From: an uncultured Pelagibacteraceae bacterium
GTDB lineage: Bacteria; Pseudomonadota; Alphaproteobacteria; Pelagibacterales; Pelagibacteraceae
Assembly: GCA_902550805.1 (NCBI GenBank)
Contig: CACDAL010000006.1
Span: 1 to 64,000, forward strand
Length of the DNA stretch: 64,000 bases
Direction: 5' to 3'
Shown: one piece after another, positions 44,394 through 53,490 of the stretch
Position numbering within the stretch: the stretch's first letter is position 1
Layout of the letters: the number at the start of each line of letters is the position of its first letter
Notes under the pieces: model-generated
Database searches by the model: none
What the model was told of the DNA's origin: nothing
What the model saw: the letters and a program-made list of their open reading frames with translations, nothing else
Made by a program: the position numbers and the translations under genes

Positions 44394-45236
44394 TTAGTTT
44401 TTTAATATAACTCTGCTTATATTGCTATAGATATTAAAACTTTCTTCTTTTACAAAACCTAGCAAAGTCATGTCAAAACGTTTTGCTAGATCTATGGCGA
44501 GACTTGTGGGCGCACCTACACCTGCCATTAAACCTATATTTGCCATTAATCCTTTTTGAACTAACTCAAAATTTAATCTTCCTGAACATGCAATAAATTG
44601 TTTTTTTGGATTAATAATATTTTTATGAAAAGTATATCCAATTAGCTTGTCTAAGGCATTATGTCTTCCCACGTCTTCTCTAGTTGCAATCACTTCTCCA
44701 TTTTCATCTATTAATGCACTAGCATGTATACCACCAGTTTTTGCAAATTCTGATTGTTTGTTTATTAAAAGATTTGGAGACATCATAATTATTTCTTCTT
44801 TAATTTTTGGAAAAGATAAATCTAATTTTTCTTTTTTCATCACTTCTATAGAATCAAGAGAAGTTTTTCCGCAAACACCACAAGAAGAATTTGTTAAAAA
44901 ATTTCTTTTTAATCTACCCACATCCAGATTATCTGTATTATTTATAGTTGCCTCTATTACATTTTTTAAATTGTAATCTCCAACATCATCACCTTTTTTT
45001 TCTATAGATTCTATTTGATTAAAGTTATCGATTATTCTTTCATTAAATAAAAAACCTCTAATAAGATCTTCATCGTCGCCAGGAGTTCTCATCGTAATGG
45101 ATATATTTTGAGTTTCCCAATTATTATTGTTTTTAAATTTTAATCTCATTTCCAATGGTTCTTCCACGGAAACAGAGTCCTTGAATTCTTGAATGCTTGA
45201 ATTTTTATATTTTGAAATACTATACTTTATATCCAT
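44394..45236 (-). CDS. fdhD: Formate dehydrogenase sulfurtransferase FdhD
   Basis: SSCGVCGKTSLDSI, TGGIHASALID, REDVGRHNALDKLIG. Confidence 0.93.
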   Translation of the reverse strand: MDIKYSISKYKNSSIQEFKDSVSVEEPLEMRLKFKNNNNWETQNISITMRTPGDDEDLIRGFLFNERIIDNFNQIESIEKKGDDVGDYNLKNVIEATINNTDNLDVGRLKRNFLTNSSCGVCGKTSLDSIEVMKKEKLDLSFPKIKEEIIMMSPNLLINKQSEFAKTGGIHASALIDENGEVIATREDVGRHNALDKLIGYTFHKNIINPKKQFIACSGRLNFELVQKGLMANIGLMAGVGAPTSLAIDLAKRFDMTLLGFVKEESFNIYSNISRVILKN

Positions 45237-45701
45237 TTATATAGGATATTTCTTTTTCAGAATTAGTCGATTTAAAATTATACCAAAAACTAAAATTATA
45301 ATTGAGCCTGAAATTATTGGATTAATTAAATAATCCAAGGAAACACTACCCATTATTACAATTATAGGATTTCCACCTGCAGGAGGATGAGTTACGTTCA
45401 ATATAATCATCAAACCTACGCCTACGCCAACAGCTAGAGGAATAGTAATATAAATTGGAAAAGGGACAAAATATAAAAAAAACATTCCACATATCGTCGT
45501 TAAGACATGTCCGAAAAATATATTTTTAGGTTGAGCAAATGCATTCTCAGGGTAACCATATAATAAAACCATTGAAGAGCCAAAAGAAGCTATCAAGAAA
45601 ATACCGTACTGAGTTTTGTAAGTTAACAAAGTTAAAGCAGCTATAGTTATAGTAGAAAACAAACCAGCCACCAAAGCTTTAATTATATTTTCTTTTTTCA
45701 T
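45237..45701 (-). CDS. HPP family four-helix membrane protein
   Basis: FGSSMVLLYGYPENAFAQPKNIFFGH, THPPAGGNPIIV. Confidence 0.85.
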   Translation of the reverse strand: MKKENIIKALVAGLFSTITIAALTLLTYKTQYGIFLIASFGSSMVLLYGYPENAFAQPKNIFFGHVLTTICGMFFLYFVPFPIYITIPLAVGVGVGLMIILNVTHPPAGGNPIIVIMGSVSLDYLINPIISGSIIILVFGIILNRLILKKKYPI

Positions 45702-46099
45702 TTTAAATTTAATGCCTTTGCAAGAGTTTTAAATGGTAACAAAATACATTCTTTTCTAGAAATATTTTTTTTGTTAAAAAGAATCTCTAAATTTTTCCAC
45801 TCTTTTGGAAATTTAATTTTGTTATTTTCAAAAAAGTTATCAATTATAGAAATAAATTTTTTAACTGTTTTGACAGATTTATTTATAGAAGATTTAGATA
45901 GCATGCTTACCGAAGCTTGGCAGTAAATACATGATTTACATTGGTAAGCAAAATCAATAATTTTTTCTTTTGAAACCTTTAAACTTATCTGCATTTCATC
46001 TCCACAAAGATGGTTTTTTTGTTTTGCAATATGAGTGCAATCGTCAATTATTTTGTGGTTTTTTGTGTCCGCTGCAATTTTTAAAATTTCTAAATCCAT
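45698..46099 (-). CDS. IscU/NifU-N-like iron-sulfur scaffold homologue, divergent
   Basis: HLCGDEMQISLKV ... CKSCIYCQASVSMLSK ... RKECILLPFKTLAKAL matches the three-Cys IscU layout. Confidence 0.7.
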   Translation of the reverse strand: MDLEILKIAADTKNHKIIDDCTHIAKQKNHLCGDEMQISLKVSKEKIIDFAYQCKSCIYCQASVSMLSKSSINKSVKTVKKFISIIDNFFENNKIKFPKEWKNLEILFNKKNISRKECILLPFKTLAKALNLK

Positions 46100-46143
46100 T
46101 TATTCATCTTTAATTAAACGATAGATGACTTATATTTAATTTA

Positions 46144-46749
46144 ATGATTGAAAACAATATTTTAGGAGTTGTATTAGCAGGCGGAAAATCACAAAGATTT
46201 GGTAGCGACAAGGCATCGGTAAAATTTGGAGATAAATCTTTAATTGAACATACTATTTCAAAAATTGAAAACAAGTTTAAGGAAATATTGATTATTTCAA
46301 ATAGTGATAAAAATTATTTCAAAAAAAAAAATATTTTTTTAACTAAAGATGTAATTGATGGATATCTTGGTCCGTTGGTTGGTGTTTTATCAGCAATGGA
46401 TTGGATTGAGAAAAATAATAAAAGCTATAAATGGATAGCAACATTTCCATGCGATACTCCACTTTTTGATGAAAACGTTATAGAGAAAATTAAAAGTTAT
46501 ACAAATAAAACAAATAAAAAACTATGTTTTTTAAAAAACAACAATAAGAGACACAATATATTCGGTTTATGGTCTCTAGAACTTAAAGATATTTTATTAG
46601 AAGATATAGAGAATGGATTTAGAAAAGTTGAAGAATGGGCTAATAAAATAGGATGTGAAATTATAGAGATAAATTCTGAAAACGATTATAATTTTTTAAA
46701 TATAAATACAAAAGAAGATTTAGAAGAAGCAAAAAAAAATTTTAAATGA
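46144..46749 (+). CDS. mobA: Molybdenum cofactor guanylyltransferase
   Basis: GVVLAGGKSQRFGSDKASVKFG; FPCDTPLFDE. Confidence 0.92.
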   Translation: MIENNILGVVLAGGKSQRFGSDKASVKFGDKSLIEHTISKIENKFKEILIISNSDKNYFKKKNIFLTKDVIDGYLGPLVGVLSAMDWIEKNNKSYKWIATFPCDTPLFDENVIEKIKSYTNKTNKKLCFLKNNNKRHNIFGLWSLELKDILLEDIENGFRKVEEWANKIGCEIIEINSENDYNFLNINTKEDLEEAKKNFK

Positions 46750-47999
46750 ATTCCTATCAATCAGCATTAAAAAAAATTAAAAAAAATAAATTATTAATAA
46801 AAAACGAAATAATTAATACAAAAAATTCTTTAAATAGAATTGCCGCTAAAGATGTTTTTTCACCAACAAACTATCCCGCTTCTAATAACACAGCATTTGA
46901 TGGGTTTGCAGTTAATTCAAAAGAAACAAGATTTTTAAGTAATAGCAAAAAAAAGAAATTTAAAATCATCAAAACTCTAGCAGCAGGAGACAATCCTCAT
47001 ATAAAAAAAATTCCAAAATTTTCAGTTATAGAGGTTATGACTGGAGCTATCATCCAAAAACCATTTGATACTATCATACCAATTGAAAAAATTAAATTTT
47101 TTCCTAATAAATTAAAAGCCAAGTACATAATTTTGCAAAACAAAATAAAAAAAAATCAATTCATCAGACCAATTGGTTCAGATTTTAAAAAAGGAACAAA
47201 GATAATAAAAAAGGGACAATTTATAAACTCATCACACATACTAGCTTTTAAAACTTTGGGTATAGATAAAATTTTTGTAAAAAAAATTCCAAAAATAATC
47301 TTTTATCCTACCGGAAGCGAATTATCAGAAATGAAAAAAATACCTAATTGGAAAGTAAGAAATTCTAACGGCGCTTATTTAGACGCATTTATAAAAAATT
47401 TGCCAATAAAATTTTATACAAAAAAAACTATTAGGGATAAGGATATAAATAACTTTAAGAGAGAGATTAAAAAGAATATTGTGATAAAGTCAGATTTGAT
47501 TATTACTTCTGGCGCAGTTTCAGCTGGTAAATTTGATTTCATTCCAAATGTCATTAAACAGTTTAATTTAAAAAGTTTTTTTAAAGGAGTTGCAATAAGA
47601 CCTGGAAAACCATTATTATTTGCAAAATTTAAAAACAACATGTGCTTTTTTGGTTTGCCTGGCAATCCAATTTCTACAGTAGCTTGTTTTAGATTTTTTG
47701 TTTTACCACTATTGTTTAAGTCATTAGAAATAACGACTGAAAAACCAATAATTGCTAAGATAAAAAATAATTTTTCAAAAAAAAAAAAAATTACGAGATT
47801 TATTAAAGGTAAATTAACTTTTTCAAAAAAAGGTTATGCAGAGTTTGAAATATTTAAAGGTCAAGAGTCATACAAAATAAACCCATTTACAAAATCTAAC
47901 GCATGGGGTGTATTTAAAGAAGGTACTTCTATGTTCAGAAAAGGCACTTATATTGAATGTTATTCTTCTTCTGGATTCAATGAATTTTTAATTAATTAA
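46746..47999 (+). CDS. moeA: Molybdopterin molybdenumtransferase
   Basis: NTAFDGFAVN, VMTGAIIQKPFDTIIPIE, PTGSEL, FGLPGNPIST. Confidence 0.9.
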   Translation: MNSYQSALKKIKKNKLLIKNEIINTKNSLNRIAAKDVFSPTNYPASNNTAFDGFAVNSKETRFLSNSKKKKFKIIKTLAAGDNPHIKKIPKFSVIEVMTGAIIQKPFDTIIPIEKIKFFPNKLKAKYIILQNKIKKNQFIRPIGSDFKKGTKIIKKGQFINSSHILAFKTLGIDKIFVKKIPKIIFYPTGSELSEMKKIPNWKVRNSNGAYLDAFIKNLPIKFYTKKTIRDKDINNFKREIKKNIVIKSDLIITSGAVSAGKFDFIPNVIKQFNLKSFFKGVAIRPGKPLLFAKFKNNMCFFGLPGNPISTVACFRFFVLPLLFKSLEITTEKPIIAKIKNNFSKKKKITRFIKGKLTFSKKGYAEFEIFKGQESYKINPFTKSNAWGVFKEGTSMFRKGTYIECYSSSGFNEFLIN

Positions 48000-48038
48000 A
48001 TATATTTTCTTGTTTCATAAATAAAATAATAATAAATA

Positions 48039-48950
48039 TTGCGGATGCCAGATTTAAAAAATCCTAAAGTTGCAATTCCTGTTGTTCTTATAGCTGGTAT
48101 TTTTTGGTCTTTTGGACCCTACGTTGTTAGACACATTGATCAACCTGAAACTGCTCCATGGCAATATTTATTTACAAGAGGCATGGTTATTTTTTTGTTG
48201 TTAAATATTTATCTATATTTGGAAGAAGGTTTAAATTTTTATAAAAATTATCTAAAAATTGGTTTTGCAGGATTAATTGGAGGTATAGGACTTGGAACTG
48301 CTATGATCACATTTATTTGGTCAATAACAAATACTACAGCCGCAGTTACTTTATTATGTCTAGCGGCAATGCCTTTTATAACGGCACTTCTAGGTTTTTT
48401 ATTTTTAAAAGAAAGAATTTCAATAACTGTTTGGATATCAATATTTGTCGCTACTTTTGGCATAACTGTTATGGCATTGGGTAATTCTGAAAAAAATTCT
48501 TTAATAGGTCTAATTTTAGGTTTGGCTTCAGCATTTGGATTTTCAATATTTTCTGTTAGTTTAAGATGGAGGGTAGAAACACCAAAATTTACTACAGTTG
48601 CAGTTGCCGGCTTATTTTGTTTTTTATTTTCTACAGTGATGATTTCAATGAATGACGCTAACTTTTTATCTAGTGGAAAAAATGAAGCTTTATTCGCTAC
48701 CCATGGAACTCTAGTCTGTTTGGGTCTTATTTTATATTCAATAGGATCGAAAAATATACCTGCAGCCGATTTAACACTTTTATCTTTAACAGAAGTTATT
48801 GGAGGAATATTTTGGGTTTGGTTACCTTGGTTAGGCATTAATGAGGTGCCTTCAACAAATACTATAATAGGAGGTTTCTTTATTTTTATAGCTATATTTT
48901 ATTATAGTTTAATAATGCAAAGCAACAGGAGATTCATTGGTTTAAATTAA
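48039..48950 (+). CDS. EamA/DMT-family transporter
   Basis: Ten hydrophobic helices, EamA motifs; start (48039 or 48045) uncertain. Confidence 0.85.
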   Translation: MRMPDLKNPKVAIPVVLIAGIFWSFGPYVVRHIDQPETAPWQYLFTRGMVIFLLLNIYLYLEEGLNFYKNYLKIGFAGLIGGIGLGTAMITFIWSITNTTAAVTLLCLAAMPFITALLGFLFLKERISITVWISIFVATFGITVMALGNSEKNSLIGLILGLASAFGFSIFSVSLRWRVETPKFTTVAVAGLFCFLFSTVMISMNDANFLSSGKNEALFATHGTLVCLGLILYSIGSKNIPAADLTLLSLTEVIGGIFWVWLPWLGINEVPSTNTIIGGFFIFIAIFYYSLIMQSNRRFIGLN

Positions 48951-50168
48951 ATGGAAAGGCCAGATTTTTTTGAACTTAAAAATGGATCAAAAGTAAAATT
49001 ACCTTTTACTGATAAGGAATATCAAAATCGTTTAGAAAAAATAAGAACAATCATGTCAAATAATAATGTTGATATGACAATTCTTACCTCTATGCATAAT
49101 ATAGCTTATTACACTGGATTTATTTATTGTTCTTTTGGAAGGCCTTACGGATGTTTAATAACACAAAATAAAATAGTTACCATTTCGGCAAATATAGACG
49201 CAAGCCAACCATGGAGAAGATCATATTGTGAAAATATAATTTATACAGATTGGAAAAAAGATAATTTTTTAAAAGCAATAGTATCAATAATTGGAAGAGA
49301 TGATCCTCCTAAAACTGTTGGTATTGAGAATGATCATATTACCTTGGATATAAAAGAAAAATTGAATTCTATTTTTAGCTTTTCCAATTTTAAAGATATT
49401 TCAAAAGAATTAATGAATCTTAGAATGATAAAATCTCAAGAAGAGATAAATATCATTAAAAATGGAGCAAGAATAGCCGATCTGGGTGCTGAAGAAATAG
49501 TAAAACATATAAAAGTTGGACAGAGCGAATTAGAAATTGCTATTGCCGGAAGAGATAGGATGGAAAGAGAAATTGCTAAAATCTATCCCAATGCAGAATA
49601 TATGGATACTTGGGTTTGGTTTCAGTCAGGAATAAATACTGATGGAGCCCACAATCCAAAAACAAATAGAAAACTTATTTCTGGTGATATTTTGTCTTTA
49701 AATACTTTTCCGATGATTTCTGGTTACTACACAGCTCTTGAAAGAACATTATTTGTTAATCATGTAGATGATGAATCTCTAAAAGCCTGGGAGGCAAATA
49801 TAAAAGTTCATAAGAGAGGGTTGGAGTTAATTAAGCCGGGAGCAAAATGTTCTGAAATTTGTGAAGAGTTAAATGATTTGTTTGCTCAATTAGGTTATTT
49901 ACAATATAGAACTTTTGGTTATGGACATTCTTTTGGTGTACTTTCACATTTTTATGGCAGGGAAGCAGGTCTTGAATTAAGAGAAGATGTAGAAACTGTT
50001 TTAGAAAAAAATATGGTTATATCAATGGAGCCTATGATAATGATACCAGAAGGAAAGCCTGGGGCAGGAGGCTATAGAGAGCACGATATTCTGGTTATTA
50101 AGGATGATGATGCAGACAATATTACCAAATTTCCTTTTGGACCAGAAAATAATGTAATAAAAAATTAA
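48951..50168 (+). CDS. M24-family Xaa-Pro peptidase/creatinase-like protein
   Basis: Creatinase N domain (NVDMTILTSMHNIAYYTGFIYCSFGRPYG) and pita-bread C domain. Confidence 0.85.
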   Translation: MERPDFFELKNGSKVKLPFTDKEYQNRLEKIRTIMSNNNVDMTILTSMHNIAYYTGFIYCSFGRPYGCLITQNKIVTISANIDASQPWRRSYCENIIYTDWKKDNFLKAIVSIIGRDDPPKTVGIENDHITLDIKEKLNSIFSFSNFKDISKELMNLRMIKSQEEINIIKNGARIADLGAEEIVKHIKVGQSELEIAIAGRDRMEREIAKIYPNAEYMDTWVWFQSGINTDGAHNPKTNRKLISGDILSLNTFPMISGYYTALERTLFVNHVDDESLKAWEANIKVHKRGLELIKPGAKCSEICEELNDLFAQLGYLQYRTFGYGHSFGVLSHFYGREAGLELREDVETVLEKNMVISMEPMIMIPEGKPGAGGYREHDILVIKDDDADNITKFPFGPENNVIKN

Positions 50169-51284
50169 ATGAGCGAAGAGAAAATTATAGTTAACAGTTG
50201 GAATGAGTGGGATCCTTTAAAACATGTCATAGTAGGAAAAGCCGACGGAACATGTATACCAGCACCTGAACCAGCTTTAGATGCTAAAGTTCCAGAAGAT
50301 TCTGATATGAGAGGACAGTTTGGTCCTAGAACTAAAGACACCGTTGATAAAGCTAATCAATTACTTGATGATTTTTCAAATATTTTAATAAAAAGGGGCA
50401 TTAAAGTTGATAGACCAGATCCAATAAATTTTAATCAAAAAACATCCACTCCTGATTGGGAATCCGAAACCATGTTTGGTTGCATGCCCCCAAGAGATGT
50501 TTTGTTAACTGTTGGGAATGAAATTTTAGAAGCGACTATGAGTTATAGATGCAGATGGTTTGAATACTTATGCTACAGACCTTTATTAAAAAAATATTAT
50601 AATTCGGACCCTAATATGCGTCATGAATCAGCACCAAAACCAAGATTAACTGATGCAGATTATAGAAAAGACTATTTGTCAGACAAAATTGGGATTCAAA
50701 AAAGATTGGAATGGACTGAAAATAAATTTTTTGTGACAACAGAAGAAGAACCTCTATTTGATGCCGCTGACGTATTGAGATTTGGAAAAGATTTAGTAGT
50801 ACAACATGGATTTACAACAAATCTTAAAGGAATAGATTGGATAAAAAGACATTACAAAGATCACAGAGTTCATGCTGTTAATTTCCCAGGAGATCCATAT
50901 CCTATTCATATAGATGCTACTTTCACACCTATCAAAGAAGGTTTAATAATTAATAATCCTCAAAGAAAACTTCCTAAAGAACAAAGAAAACTTTTTGAAG
51001 ATAACGGCTGGGAAATAATTGATTCTGCTCAACCTGCTCACAATTCACCCCCTCCTTTATGCTATTCTTCAGTTTGGTTATCAATGAATGTATTAGTTTT
51101 AGATTCAAAAACAGTATGTGTTGAAAAAAGTGAAGTTTATCAAGCTGAACAATTAGACAAACTAGGAATGGAAGTAGTTCCTGTTGAACTTAGAGATGCT
51201 TATGCTTTTGGTGGCGGTCTTCATTGTTGTACAGCGGACGTATATAGAGAAGGAAAATTAAAAGACTATTTTCCCAAACAATGA
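50169..51284 (+). CDS. Glycine amidinotransferase-like protein (GATM family)
   Basis: NSWNEWDPLKHVIVGKADG, MFGCMPPRDVLLTVGNEILEATMSYRCRWFE, GGGLHCCTADVYREG catalytic Cys region. Confidence 0.88.
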   Translation: MSEEKIIVNSWNEWDPLKHVIVGKADGTCIPAPEPALDAKVPEDSDMRGQFGPRTKDTVDKANQLLDDFSNILIKRGIKVDRPDPINFNQKTSTPDWESETMFGCMPPRDVLLTVGNEILEATMSYRCRWFEYLCYRPLLKKYYNSDPNMRHESAPKPRLTDADYRKDYLSDKIGIQKRLEWTENKFFVTTEEEPLFDAADVLRFGKDLVVQHGFTTNLKGIDWIKRHYKDHRVHAVNFPGDPYPIHIDATFTPIKEGLIINNPQRKLPKEQRKLFEDNGWEIIDSAQPAHNSPPPLCYSSVWLSMNVLVLDSKTVCVEKSEVYQAEQLDKLGMEVVPVELRDAYAFGGGLHCCTADVYREGKLKDYFPKQ

Positions 51285-51512
51285 TTAGTTTGGATTATTT
51301 TTTAAAAATTCAATATATTTTATAACTTCATTAAATTTTTCATCTTCAATATCTTTATAACTTGCATTAAATTTACTTTTTACACAAATAGCTACATGGG
51401 CATAAGGATTTCTTCCTTTTGGATGATTTGGATGTTCTGGAAGTTGACCTTCCAAATAATCGCCAGCTTCCTGAATAATTTTCCAGAGTTTACTTGCGTT
51501 TTCTTTGTTCAT
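51285..51512 (-). CDS. Small conserved-looking protein of unknown function, 75 aa
   Basis: Intact ORF; first 20 codons are duplicated at 53494-53552. Confidence 0.65.
   Translation of the reverse strand: MNKENASKLWKIIQEAGDYLEGQLPEHPNHPKGRNPYAHVAICVKSKFNASYKDIEDEKFNEVIKYIEFLKNNPN
51454..51512. repeat. Direct repeat A, copy 1 (59 bp)
   Basis: 57/59 identical to 53494-53552; differences at 51462 (g/a) and 51507 (g/a). Confidence 0.98.
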
Positions 51513-51538
51513 TCACTTTCAAATAATGATTTATCTCT

Positions 51539-51562
51539 AATATTTCTAGTTTCATTTCTAGT
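51539..51562. repeat. Direct repeat B, copy 1 (24 bp, aatatttctagtttcatttctagt)
   Basis: 24/24 identical to 53352-53375. Confidence 0.95.
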
Positions 51563-51587
51563 ATCCTTTAAAATCCTATAATAGAAT

Positions 51588-53336
51588 TTATTGTCCCAAA
51601 GACTCTTTTGCTTCATCAACAGTATAATTTGTTCCATGTTGTTCATTGTATGCTGAAACTGCGTCTGCGAAACTACTATAACCTAAACCTTGAGCTGTTG
51701 CTTCTAGATCTACTGAAACACCAGCAGATGTTGCGGCCCTAATAGTATCAGCTACCTCTTGAAGACTACTATTAGCAGCAGCTGCTATTTGACCAGCATC
51801 AAAAGAGCTTATAGAGCCTGATTGAAGCGCATTGATAATATCTACATTATCTTGATAGGCCGAAGCATATTCTTCAACAGACCAGTTAGCACCATGTTGT
51901 GCGTTTGCTAAATCTGTTAAGTCAGAATAGTTATTAATATCTATTCCATAAGCATCACCAAAAGATCTAGCAAAATCATCAAGTGTAAAAGAAAATTCGA
52001 ATGACTGCGTATTTAAAGTTAGATCATTTCCAATTTGTGAAAAATTATCAGAATTAGTTTTAATCAAATTGTTAAACTCTTCTAAATCTATTAGTTCTTT
52101 AAAATTTTTCATAGCTAGTTGTGCTTTTATTGACTCAATTTCATCTTTAGACAAAGTTATTTCAATTCCAGCTTCATCAACGATTGATTTTGGAATAGGA
52201 TTTTTCCAAGCATTAGCCCAATCACTAAGTTTCCAATCTTTCATTTCAGTAGCTGAAGCAACCATAAGGTTTATAGTATCTAATTTTACATTTAGCTCAT
52301 CCTTATATACATTTAAAAATCTATTTACTGGAACATTAGAATTTTCTAAATTTAATATATGTAGCTGAATGTCATTTGATTTAATATTTTTATTAAGTTT
52401 CATCGATTTAGTTATTTTTCCTAATATTTCTAATTCTTCTTGTTGAAAGTCATCAAAATTAGCATTTGATAAATCTTGTTCAAATTTTTTTGGTATTTTG
52501 TCTTTTTTTATATTTTGAAGCACAAATTCTGAAATCTTGTATCCACTTAATAACGCTTCGAGATTCTTATCTCTTAATTTTTCAATTTCTATGACAAATG
52601 AAGTTAAAAGCTCATAATCTTTGTTGTCTCTATTTTTCTTTAAATCCTTCGATAAAGCTTTAAAAATTTTATTATATTCCTTATCAAATTTTTTTTCACT
52701 CAATCTCATATTTATTCTATCCTCAGTAAGAGATTTTAATTTGGATATATTTTTTGAGATTTTATTATGTATTTTTATTGATTTTTTTTCTTCTTTAGAA
52801 ATTTTTATAGTTTTAATTTCAGCCTGATTTAAAAGCTTGTACAAAGTGTAATATCTTTTAATAGCTGTTTCAGGACTATCATATAAAGTAAGACCTAGCG
52901 CCTCTCTCATTGATTTTTTTGCTTTACTTAGCCCGTATAATTTTTTTAAATTTCTTTTAGTTGCTGCATTTACTTTGGGATATTTTATCTCGAATATTTC
53001 AAGTGATTTTTTGTTTTCTTTTAATTGTTGCATATAAAAATATTCAAAATATGCCATTCCTAAGATGACTCTATCTGTATATTTTTCCATTAATCCTTTT
53101 TGAGTTATAAATATTTTAATAAATTTTTTGTTAGCAATTGTTTGTTTTTTATAAAAACCAGTTGCTGTTTCTGGAAACATACCTATTGGAGAAAAATCAA
53201 TTTTTTCAAAACTTCCAATATCATTTAGGTCATCTAAAAATACACCTAATTTAATTTCTTTTTCTGATCTTTCGTTGCTATTGGCAATATTTAAATTTAA
53301 AAAAATTAAAAGAATATAAATTACAATTTTTTTCAT
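51588..53336 (-). CDS. Exported 582-aa protein of unknown function, Lys-rich helical body and Ala-rich C-terminal repeats
   Basis: Signal peptide MKKIVIYILLIFLNLNIANS; C-terminal pair YSDLTDLANAQHGANWSVEEYASAYQ / YSSFADAVSAYNEQHGTNYTVDEAKESLGQ. Confidence 0.75.
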   Translation of the reverse strand: MKKIVIYILLIFLNLNIANSNERSEKEIKLGVFLDDLNDIGSFEKIDFSPIGMFPETATGFYKKQTIANKKFIKIFITQKGLMEKYTDRVILGMAYFEYFYMQQLKENKKSLEIFEIKYPKVNAATKRNLKKLYGLSKAKKSMREALGLTLYDSPETAIKRYYTLYKLLNQAEIKTIKISKEEKKSIKIHNKISKNISKLKSLTEDRINMRLSEKKFDKEYNKIFKALSKDLKKNRDNKDYELLTSFVIEIEKLRDKNLEALLSGYKISEFVLQNIKKDKIPKKFEQDLSNANFDDFQQEELEILGKITKSMKLNKNIKSNDIQLHILNLENSNVPVNRFLNVYKDELNVKLDTINLMVASATEMKDWKLSDWANAWKNPIPKSIVDEAGIEITLSKDEIESIKAQLAMKNFKELIDLEEFNNLIKTNSDNFSQIGNDLTLNTQSFEFSFTLDDFARSFGDAYGIDINNYSDLTDLANAQHGANWSVEEYASAYQDNVDIINALQSGSISSFDAGQIAAAANSSLQEVADTIRAATSAGVSVDLEATAQGLGYSSFADAVSAYNEQHGTNYTVDEAKESLGQ

Positions 53337-53351
53337 TATTAATTTATCTAA

Positions 53352-53375
53352 AATATTTCTAGTTTCATTTCTAGT
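53352..53375. repeat. Direct repeat B, copy 2
   Basis: 24/24 identical to 51539-51562. Confidence 0.95.
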
Positions 53376-53430
53376 TTTTTAATTAAATTGATGAGTCTTT
53401 AAGCGATTTATTTTAAGTTAACTTTTTAAT

Positions 53431-53490
53431 ATCCGCATAAGTGCTGTAGTTTAATGCAGCTTAATGTGGATTAGGTTGAACCTCTAATCC
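53431..53490. other. Two overlapping, mutually exclusive hairpins
   Basis: ATCCGCAT(53431-53438)/ATGTGGAT(53464-53471) with internal GCTG/CAGC, and GGATTAG(53468-53474)/CTAATCC(53484-53490); shared bases 53468-53471. Confidence 0.6.

Noticed and set aside
48248-48838. 196-aa minus-strand ORF antisense to the DMT transporter
   Set aside because: Long shadow ORF of a hydrophobic plus-strand protein; no signal of a real protein family.
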